Assembly (NCBI GenBank): GCA_036012125.1
Contig: DASCOS010000005.1
Location: 53,840-117,839 of the forward strand
DNA from: Vicinamibacterales bacterium
GTDB lineage: Bacteria > Acidobacteriota > Vicinamibacteria > Vicinamibacterales > UBA823
Length of the DNA stretch: 64,000 bases
Reading direction: 5' to 3'
Shown here: positions 17,104 to 24,417 of the stretch, piece by piece
Layout of the letters: every line of letters starts with the position of its first letter
Numbering within the stretch: the stretch's first letter is position 1
Made by a program: the position numbers and the translations under genes
The notes under the pieces: generated by a model
The model's input: the letters and a program-made list of their open reading frames with translations, nothing else
Database searches by the model: none
Told to the model about the DNA's origin: nothing

Positions 17104-17925
17104 CTACGTCTGCCAGAGTGCAATGTTGGCGTTACCGCTACCTGACGACTGTGTATAGGGACCGTATTGCTTCCCGGTGTAGGCGCGCGCCGATGTTTCA
17201 TCAAGGCAACCGAGAAATGTTGCAAGGTTACGGCCGCCCATCTCACCGACAACCGCATCGTTGTACTCTTTGAACCAGCTCTTTGCTTCTGCGATCCGCC
17301 CCGACGTAAGCATCTGGATAAACTCATGGTCGAGCTGTTGCCGATCGTGGGTCGGCCACTCAGCAGGTCCCCGCACAAGCTCGTGTGAAAACGCACAACT
17401 GGCAGCGAAGAGTGCCCGCCGCCCAAGCCCTTCAGCGGCCCGACGGATGGCTGTCCCAGCTTTTAGGCACTCGTCAATGTCCGAACTGGGAACAGTCCCG
17501 ATCAGGACGACTGCGAGTTCAGCGTCCGGGTCGAGATATTTTGCTGGCACCCACGATCCATAGTCCCACTGGAAATACTTGCTTTCATTGGGAGCGCCCG
17601 GAATGCCGTCTGCCTCGAATTCGCTCAAAATCGCGCGGCCCATTTCAGCGTCACCTCGCCAGTGATACGGCACACCGTCGATCAATTCGGGAGCTTCATT
17701 GGCAACACAGTGTCCAATATGTTCGGCCTGACACGTCACGTGCCAGTTAAACGTGCATACCCAGTGCGCTGAGTTGATGATGAGGACATCAGGCTTTGTC
17801 GCGCGGACCACTTCGCCCATTTCCTTCTGACTATTAATGAGTGCGTGGACGAAGTCTGGAGCTTTGTCCTCGATGCCCATCCTAGGCGTGTGTGGTGCGA
17901 CGAGTGAATAGGTGATACCAGCCAC
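17104..17925 (-). CDS. LigB-type (class III) extradiol ring-cleavage dioxygenase
   Basis: 273 residues. VAPHTPRMG places the first iron-ligand histidine at residue 12, and INSAHWV a second at 54. VPYHWRGD, PNESKYFQWDYGSW and FAASCAFSHELVRG follow the LigB/HpaD class III fold, and the C-terminal LATFLGCLDE is also typical. It cleaves a catechol-type ring next to, not between, the hydroxyls, using Fe(II). Start 40 bp after the large FAD/Fe-S oxidoreductase. It anchors the aromatic reading of the operon. Substrate (protocatechuate, gallate, homoprotocatechuate or other) is open. Confidence 0.85.
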   Translation of the reverse strand: MAGITYSLVAPHTPRMGIEDKAPDFVHALINSQKEMGEVVRATKPDVLIINSAHWVCTFNWHVTCQAEHIGHCVANEAPELIDGVPYHWRGDAEMGRAILSEFEADGIPGAPNESKYFQWDYGSWVPAKYLDPDAELAVVLIGTVPSSDIDECLKAGTAIRRAAEGLGRRALFAASCAFSHELVRGPAEWPTHDRQQLDHEFIQMLTSGRIAEAKSWFKEYNDAVVGEMGGRNLATFLGCLDETSARAYTGKQYGPYTQSSGSGNANIALWQT

Positions 17926-17965
17926 GTTAAAGAACTCTATCCAATGGGGAGCGTATCACGTCTGA

Positions 17966-20863
17966 TCAGCCGCTCGTGTTGAGAGCTCGGGCAAGAACTT
18001 GTACCACGTGTAAGGCGGTCCGGCCTGTCAGGTCGGCGATCTGGTGGCGGCAGGACGTCCCATTGGCGACGATGGTGGTGTCTTGCGAAGCTGCTCTGAT
18101 GCGCGGAGCGAGGACACGCTCGGCCATAGCCACCGACAGGTCGTAATGACCGACTTCATAGCCGAATGAACCGGCCATGCCGCAGCACCCCGAATCGATC
18201 TCAGATACCTTGAGGCCTGGAATCAAGTCAAGTGCGGCACGAGTTGCGCGTGTTGTCGCGATCGCCTTCTGGTGACAATGGCCATGCAGAAGGACTTCTG
18301 AGTCTCTCGAACGCAAGTTGAGTGTCAGTTGCCCTGCTGCCGCTTCATTTGCGAGAAACTCCTCCACTAGCCAAGACCCAGCTGCGAGTGTCTTCGATTC
18401 TTCCGACTGCAACAAACTTGGGTATTCGTCGCGGAAAGTGAGTAGGCAGGAGGGTTCAAGGCCGAGAATCGGGACGCCGCGGTCGATATAAGGCAGCAAT
18501 TGCATGACAGTGGCGCGCGCGGCATCGACCGCGGGTGCGTGCAATCCTTTTGAGATCTGTGGTCGACCGCAACACGTGGGTTTAGGTACAACGACTGTGT
18601 AGCCTGCTGCCTCAAGTACTCGTACCGCGTCAATCGCCACTGCAGGCTCGTAGTAATTCGTGAAGGTGTCAGCCAGAAGAACGACAGTTTTAGGTGAATG
18701 GACTTGGGTTCTTGCGGATTGCTGCTGCCACCAGCGCCAGAACGTGTCACGCCGGAAACGAGGAAGCGACCGGCGGCTGTCCAGACCGAGGACAGTGTTG
18801 GTCAACCATCGCAGCGGACCCCACTGACCAAGATTTGACAGCGGTGCAAAGGCCGACCCGATCGCCGCCACGGCATGGGCATGACCCAGCGCTAACGTGC
18901 GTAGCGGCACGCCAGTCCTAGCGTGATATTGCACCTGGAACTCGTACTTGTGCTCAGCCATGTCGACTTGCGACGGGCATTCGAGCTTACAGGCCTTGCA
19001 CCCGATGCAGAGCTCCATCACCTCGTGCATCTCATCGGAGTACAGGCTTTCGGTTGGTAATCCACCAGAGATCGCCGCACGGAGTGCGTTGGCGCGGCCG
19101 CGCGTTGAATGCATTTCATCGAGTGTCACCATGTAGGAAGGACACATTGTTCCCACTTCCGATTTCCGACACCGAGCGTTTCCGTTGCACATTTCAATGG
19201 CCGAGTCCATTCCTCCGAATTCGGCATAGTCAAGAATAGGCACTGGGAAAGTAGTTGTGTAAGCGGCGCCGTATCGAAGATTCTCATCCATCGGCGGTGC
19301 ATCAACCTTCTTGCCAGGGTTCATCCGGCCATGCGGGTCGAACGCCGCTTTCACTTCCCGGAACGCCGCATAGAGTGTCTCGCCGAATACCTTCGGGTTG
19401 AACTCAGATCGGGCGAGTCCCTCACCGTGTTCGCCAGAGTGTGTGCCACCGAATTTCATGGTTAGTTCAGTAACTTCTTCAGCAATCGCGCGGTATTTTC
19501 CAACGTCCTCTGCTTTTCGTAAGTCGAGCATTGGCCGAACGTGAAGGCACCCGACCGAAGCATGGCCATAGAAAGCCGCGCGAACGCCGTACCTATTGAG
19601 GACCTCTCTAAATGCGGCCGTAAACTCCGGCAATTGTTCGGGCGCGACCGCGGTGTCTTCCACGAAGGCGACTGGCTTCGCGCCCCCCCTTACGCTACCT
19701 AAGAGCCCGAGTCCAGCCTTACGAACCGTCCACACTTCAGCGCACCGTAAAGGTTCAGTCACCCTAACGACGTTGTCGCCGAATCCGAGGTCACGCATCA
19801 GAACAGAGAGAGTGTCAAGTTTCTTATTTAGTTGGCTGAGTTCCTCGCCAGCGAATTCAACAATTAACAGTGCTTCGGGGTTACCGTGGACAAAGTGAAG
19901 CTTGTCTCGATGGAGTGGTGACTCGCGTGCAAAATCGATCAATAACTTGTCACTGAGTTCAATGGCGTAGGGCTCCAATGTGACGATGGACGCCGAAGCG
20001 TGCATTGAATCCGAGAATGTTTTGAAATGACACACGCCAAGCACAGCATGCTTAGGCTTTCGGACGAGTTGCACGCGTGCTTCGGTGTTGATGGCGAGCG
20101 TACCTTCTGACCCAACGAGTAATCCAGCCAGATTGAACCCGTTCCGGAGCCCAAGCTCATCTAGGTTGTAACCGGCGACACGCCGCTGGATCTTTGGGAA
20201 ACGCTGATCGATTTCGTCACGATGGGTAATTGCTAGGTCATTCACGGCCCGGATGATCAGAGCAGTCTCAGTGTCTTTCTGTAGCGTGGTCGCAAGTTCA
20301 GCCTCCGATAAACATCCAAACTTGAATACCGAACCGCTTGCGAGAACACCTCGGAGTTCGACAACGTGATCCACCATTTTGCCGTATTGGATCGACCGCG
20401 AACCGCATGAGTTGTTACCCACCATGCCACCCAGAGTGGCCTGCGAAGATGGCGACACTTCAGGGCCGAACATGAAGCCGGTCGGTTGCAGGAGACTATT
20501 AAAGTTGTCGAGTACGACCCCAGGTTGGATTCGTGCCCAAGTTTCCTCCAAGTTGATTTCAAGTACTTGGTGCATGTACTTGGAAAAGTCGATGATCACT
20601 GCCTCACCGACCGTTTGGCCGCCTAGGCTGGTACCGCCACCCCTAGGCAGGAGCGCGATCTGGTCGCGTGCCGTCAAGTCGACGATGCGCTGGACATCCT
20701 CGAAGTGCTTCGGAAACACAACGCCGATCGGAACGATTCGGTAACTGCTCGCGTCGGTGGAAAACAACTCGCGGGTCATCGGATCGAAGCGAACGTCGCC
20801 GTCAAGTTCCTGAGCAAGACGCTCCGCAATCGGATGCGTAGGGTGGCGTGTCACTTTCGGCAC
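17966..20863 (-). CDS. FAD-linked / Fe-S oxidoreductase, YdiJ-like
   Basis: 965 residues. Order of parts: FAD_binding_4 (LLPRGGGTSLGGQTVGEAV near 75-95), FAD-oxidase C-terminal domain to about 540 (AAFYGHASVGCLHVRP, GEHGEGLARSEF), a cysteine cluster CNGNARCRKSEVG followed by CPSY, a ferredoxin-like CIGCKACKLECP near 610, and a C-terminal CCG domain (PTCCGRPQISKG, HGHCHQKA, SGCCGMAGSFG). The length matches E. coli YdiJ, a D-2-hydroxyglutarate dehydrogenase, but lactate and glycolate oxidases share the parts. It oxidises a 2-hydroxy acid and passes electrons to the respiratory chain. First gene of the minus-strand operon. Confidence 0.87.
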   Translation of the reverse strand: MPKVTRHPTHPIAERLAQELDGDVRFDPMTRELFSTDASSYRIVPIGVVFPKHFEDVQRIVDLTARDQIALLPRGGGTSLGGQTVGEAVIIDFSKYMHQVLEINLEETWARIQPGVVLDNFNSLLQPTGFMFGPEVSPSSQATLGGMVGNNSCGSRSIQYGKMVDHVVELRGVLASGSVFKFGCLSEAELATTLQKDTETALIIRAVNDLAITHRDEIDQRFPKIQRRVAGYNLDELGLRNGFNLAGLLVGSEGTLAINTEARVQLVRKPKHAVLGVCHFKTFSDSMHASASIVTLEPYAIELSDKLLIDFARESPLHRDKLHFVHGNPEALLIVEFAGEELSQLNKKLDTLSVLMRDLGFGDNVVRVTEPLRCAEVWTVRKAGLGLLGSVRGGAKPVAFVEDTAVAPEQLPEFTAAFREVLNRYGVRAAFYGHASVGCLHVRPMLDLRKAEDVGKYRAIAEEVTELTMKFGGTHSGEHGEGLARSEFNPKVFGETLYAAFREVKAAFDPHGRMNPGKKVDAPPMDENLRYGAAYTTTFPVPILDYAEFGGMDSAIEMCNGNARCRKSEVGTMCPSYMVTLDEMHSTRGRANALRAAISGGLPTESLYSDEMHEVMELCIGCKACKLECPSQVDMAEHKYEFQVQYHARTGVPLRTLALGHAHAVAAIGSAFAPLSNLGQWGPLRWLTNTVLGLDSRRSLPRFRRDTFWRWWQQQSARTQVHSPKTVVLLADTFTNYYEPAVAIDAVRVLEAAGYTVVVPKPTCCGRPQISKGLHAPAVDAARATVMQLLPYIDRGVPILGLEPSCLLTFRDEYPSLLQSEESKTLAAGSWLVEEFLANEAAAGQLTLNLRSRDSEVLLHGHCHQKAIATTRATRAALDLIPGLKVSEIDSGCCGMAGSFGYEVGHYDLSVAMAERVLAPRIRAASQDTTIVANGTSCRHQIADLTGRTALHVVQVLARALNTSG

Positions 20864-21019
20864 GTGACCACTGTACTTCGACTCGCTCGTAACGACCTAG
20901 AAACCTGACACCTCCGAGCCTCAGAACAGGAAATGTTAACTCGAGGGCCAAATCCGCTGAATGCCAGCGCCTTGATATACTCGTCGCGCTTTTTCCTTGA
21001 GGCTCTAAGGCTCTATTTG

Positions 21020-22300
21020 ATGGATGTCGCTACCATTTCGTTACTTGCCCTATTAGTCACTATCGTTGTTAGCTGCACGATCCGGCTACACGTGGGTTTT
21101 CTGGCCATTGGTCTGGCCTGGTTAGTGGGTCTCCATGCCGGCATCGACGCAAATCAGGTCATGGCGGGTTTCCCAACCCGCTTGTTTCTGACGCTGGCTG
21201 GCGTGACCTTGTTGTTTTCACAGGCTCAGGCGAACGGCACCCTCGACCGGGTCGCGCGCCGAGCCGTGCTGTACTGCCGCGGCAACGCAGGTGTCATACC
21301 GATGATGTTTTTCGCGTTGGCCTTCGTGCTTGCCTCAATCGGACCCGGTAACATTGCCGCGACCGCAATCATTGCACCCATGGCGATGGTGGTGGCGGGG
21401 CAAGTCGGCATACCCGCGTTCTTGGTCGCGATAATGGTCGGAAACGGTGCCAACGCCGGTTCGCTATCGCCTATCGCACCTACCGGTATCATCGTCAATG
21501 GCATCATGGCCGATGTTGGGCTTACCGGGTTCGAGTGGCACAACTACCTCAACAACATGGTGGCGCACACGGTGATCGCCTTCGGCGCGTATTTCCTATT
21601 GGGTGGTATGAAGCTGATAAGGAGGCGCCACAATGGCGAGATTGAGGTTCCGGATAATCCTGGCACTGAGGAGGCCACCGATTGGAGCTTTGACCGGAGC
21701 CACTATGTGACGATGAGCGTAATCCTTACTCTTATTGTCGGCGTCATCTTTTTTGGAATAAACATCGGGATGGGTGCCTTTACGGGCGCCATTCTGCTAT
21801 CGCTGCTCAAGGTAGGCGATGAATTGAAAGCAGTGAATCTGATGCCGTGGCGTGTCATCATGATGGTGTGCGGTGTGACCGTACTGATCTCATTGCTCGA
21901 CGAGACCGGCGGCCTCGCTCTCTTCACCCAACTACTGGCTGGCATATCGACGCCGGATTCAGTAACGGCGGTCATAGCCTTTTCGACGGGCTTTATTTCA
22001 ATTTACAGTAGCACTTCTGGTGTCGTCTTGCCGGCGATGTTACCGACGGTGCCGGGGCTTGCCAACTTACTGGGTGGAGTCGAGCCGATCGCAATCGCGT
22101 CAGCGATGAATGTCGGTGGCCACCTTGTCGATGTGTCAGCACTTTCAACTTTGGGTGCTCTCTGCCTGGCCGCCGCGCCAAAGACCGAAGACCCACGCGC
22201 CTTATTTAATAAGTTAATGGCTTGGGGTTTGTCGATGACGATTGTTGGTGCAGCTTACTGTTATCTGCTCTTCACAGTTCTGGGGATTGGCATACCGTAA
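21020..22300 (+). CDS. MatC-like / dicarboxylate carrier membrane protein
   Basis: 426 residues from ATG 21020. The frame begins at 20933, but TAAGG at 21006-21010 and the hydrophobic start MDVATISLLALLVTIVV favour the later codon. About eleven membrane segments, with LHVGFLAIGLAWLVGLHAG near the start and IGPGNIAATAIIAPMAM and GNGANAGSLSPIAPTGIIVN as the two re-entrant-like motifs of the ion transporter superfamily (MatC, ArsB/NhaD, C4-dicarboxylate carriers). A likely cation-coupled importer of a dicarboxylate. Divergent from the FAD/Fe-S oxidoreductase, which would oxidise hydroxy acids. Confidence 0.8.
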   Translation: MDVATISLLALLVTIVVSCTIRLHVGFLAIGLAWLVGLHAGIDANQVMAGFPTRLFLTLAGVTLLFSQAQANGTLDRVARRAVLYCRGNAGVIPMMFFALAFVLASIGPGNIAATAIIAPMAMVVAGQVGIPAFLVAIMVGNGANAGSLSPIAPTGIIVNGIMADVGLTGFEWHNYLNNMVAHTVIAFGAYFLLGGMKLIRRRHNGEIEVPDNPGTEEATDWSFDRSHYVTMSVILTLIVGVIFFGINIGMGAFTGAILLSLLKVGDELKAVNLMPWRVIMMVCGVTVLISLLDETGGLALFTQLLAGISTPDSVTAVIAFSTGFISIYSSTSGVVLPAMLPTVPGLANLLGGVEPIAIASAMNVGGHLVDVSALSTLGALCLAAAPKTEDPRALFNKLMAWGLSMTIVGAAYCYLLFTVLGIGIP

Positions 22301-22371
22301 AGCTCCCTGAATCGTCACAGTTTTCTGTGGAGTTTAGTAACAGCCGGCGCGGCAAGCCTAAGAATAGAGGG

Positions 22372-23157
22372 CTATTGCCCCAGCCACTTCGGTGGCCGTT
22401 TTGCTAAGAACGACTCGATGCCTTCGGCAAAATCGTCACTCGCGTAACAGAGTTCGATCAATTCGCGTCCATCAGCCGGGTCGGGTCGACGGCTAGCTAG
22501 AATCCTGCGGGTGATCTCCTTTGTGGCCATGATGGTTAGAGGCGCGTTTTCAGCAATGGCTGCGGCAACTTCACGCACCGACTGTGCTAGGTGGTGCGCC
22601 TCAACCACCCGGTTGACAAGACCCAGCGTGGCAGCCTCGGTCGCGTTGATCAGCCGCCCCGTGAAGATCATCTCCTTTACTCTCGCTGGTCCGATCAGAT
22701 CGAGTAAGCGGGCGTGGTTGGCAACGGACAAACAATTACCAAGGGTTTTGGCAATTGGTATCCCGAATCTCGATTCAGGCGTGCAGTAGCGCAAGTCGCA
22801 CGCCAACGCGATCGCGCAGCCGCCGCCAGTGGCTGCGCCTTCGATCTGAGCGATGGTTGGCTTTGTGACTCGTTCAAGACGGTCCATCACCTCGTCAAGC
22901 CGGCGTTCGTAGTTAACACCGTCACGAGGCGATTCGAACTCCCGGAACTGGCCGATGTCGGTGCCAGATACGAAGGCTTGGCCACCGGCGCCTTTTAATA
23001 CGAGCGTGCGGATACCTTTAGTGGCGTCAACAGCGTCACACGCGTCGATCAAGGCTTGATACATGCTCCAAGTCATGGCGTTTCGCACATCCGGACGGTT
23101 AAAGGTCAAGGTGGCGATTGGACCGACTATTTCGAAGATTGTGTGAGATGTAGACAC
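22372..23157 (-). CDS. Crotonase-fold protein (enoyl-CoA hydratase/isomerase family) lacking both hydratase Glu residues
   Basis: 261 residues with the oxyanion-hole loops of crotonases: AFVSGTDIGQF (61-71) and GAATGGGC (108-114). Classical hydratases carry Glu in GGGCE and in FGxPE. Here these are Ala115 (GGGCAIALACD) and Ile135 (FGIPIAKTLGN), so simple enoyl-CoA hydration is unlikely. A hydrolase, isomerase, racemase or decarboxylase activity is possible. Divergent from the CaiB-type CoA-transferase at 23190 with 32 bp between starts, so the two probably share a control region and a CoA-ester substrate. Confidence 0.82.
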   Translation of the reverse strand: MSTSHTIFEIVGPIATLTFNRPDVRNAMTWSMYQALIDACDAVDATKGIRTLVLKGAGGQAFVSGTDIGQFREFESPRDGVNYERRLDEVMDRLERVTKPTIAQIEGAATGGGCAIALACDLRYCTPESRFGIPIAKTLGNCLSVANHARLLDLIGPARVKEMIFTGRLINATEAATLGLVNRVVEAHHLAQSVREVAAAIAENAPLTIMATKEITRRILASRRPDPADGRELIELCYASDDFAEGIESFLAKRPPKWLGQ

Positions 23158-23189
23158 GATGAGTGGCTCCTGCGGTTAGAGTATTGACG

Positions 23190-24383
23190 ATGCCCAGTAA
23201 CGGTGCACTTGCCGATATCCGCGTCCTCGACGTCACCCAGGTGATGGCCGGGCCATACTGCGCGATGCTACTGTGCGACATGGGTGCCGATGTGATCAAG
23301 GTCGAACCACCCGAGGGCGACTCCTCCCGGCGGATGGCCGGAGCAAGCACCGCCGACAGTCCGAGCTTCAATGCAGTCAATCGGGGGAAGCGGGGAGTGG
23401 TTATCGACCTCAAATCGACCGAAGGACGGGGTGTTTTTGAACGGCTGGCGGCGTCAGCCGACGTCCTAATTGAGAATTTCCGTCCAGGTGTGATGGCCCG
23501 GCTTGGGCTGGACTACCCTCGGCTCGCGAACCAGAACCCTGGGCTCATCTATGCCTCGATTTCTGGGTACGGGCAGACCGGACCAAAGGCTAACCGAGGG
23601 GGATTCGACCTCGTAGCACAGGGTGTTTCTGGCATCATTTCGGTTACAGGTGAGCCAGGGAGAATTCCGGTTAAAGCTGGTGTACCTATTACCGATCTTG
23701 GCGCAGCGCTCTTTGCGGCGTCGGGGATCTTGGCGGCCCTATACCATCGCGCCGTGAGGACTGGGCGCGGCCAATATATCGACACCTCGCTTGTTGAGGC
23801 CGGTGTAGCATTCTCGGTATGGGAAGCGACGGAATATTTTTCTGGCGTGGGGGTGCCGGGCCCGCTCGGTTCGGCTCATCGGATGAGTGCTCCATACCAG
23901 GCGATCCGTTGCCTAGACGGTTACATTACGCTCGGTGCTGCCAATGATCGAATCTTCCGAAGGCTGTGTGACCTTCTTGGCCATCCAACATGGGCCGATG
24001 ATGGGGACTACGCTGACGATACCGCCCGGGTCAGAAATCGGGAGGCCCTAGCACAGCAAATCCAGGGGATTACGGAAAAGGAATCCTGTCGCCACTGGCT
24101 TGATTTATTTGAGGCACACGATATCCCCTGCGGACCGATCAACGACTACGCGGCGGTGGTAAGGGATTCACAGATTCAGGCCCGGGGGATGGTGGTAGAG
24201 ACCGAACACCCAACCCTTGGCACAATCAAGACACTAGGCTCACCGCTCAAGTTCTCTGAGACACTCATCGCAGCCGGTCAGCCTGCGCCGCTTCTCGGCC
24301 AGCATACGGACGCGGTTCTCCACGAGGCGGGCTACGATGATGAGGAAATTGCTCGCCTGCGAGATAAAAAGGCTGTGAAGTAA
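23190..24383 (+). CDS. CaiB/BaiF (family III) CoA-transferase
   Basis: 397 residues from ATG 23190 (GTG 23163 is an alternative nine codons upstream). The N-terminus IRVLDVTQVMAGPYCAMLLC with ADVIKVEPP is diagnostic. NRGKRGVVIDLKS, YASISGYGQTGP and VPITDLGAALFAA (catalytic Asp) follow in order. It moves CoA between carboxylic acids without ATP, or acts as a racemase in related subgroups. With the MatC-like carrier and the crotonase-fold gene it forms a CoA-ester module at the end of the catabolic region. Confidence 0.88.
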   Translation: MPSNGALADIRVLDVTQVMAGPYCAMLLCDMGADVIKVEPPEGDSSRRMAGASTADSPSFNAVNRGKRGVVIDLKSTEGRGVFERLAASADVLIENFRPGVMARLGLDYPRLANQNPGLIYASISGYGQTGPKANRGGFDLVAQGVSGIISVTGEPGRIPVKAGVPITDLGAALFAASGILAALYHRAVRTGRGQYIDTSLVEAGVAFSVWEATEYFSGVGVPGPLGSAHRMSAPYQAIRCLDGYITLGAANDRIFRRLCDLLGHPTWADDGDYADDTARVRNREALAQQIQGITEKESCRHWLDLFEAHDIPCGPINDYAAVVRDSQIQARGMVVETEHPTLGTIKTLGSPLKFSETLIAAGQPAPLLGQHTDAVLHEAGYDDEEIARLRDKKAVK

Positions 24384-24417
24384 CTGACGTCGCAGTTTCT
24401 AGAAAGCGTCTACGAAC

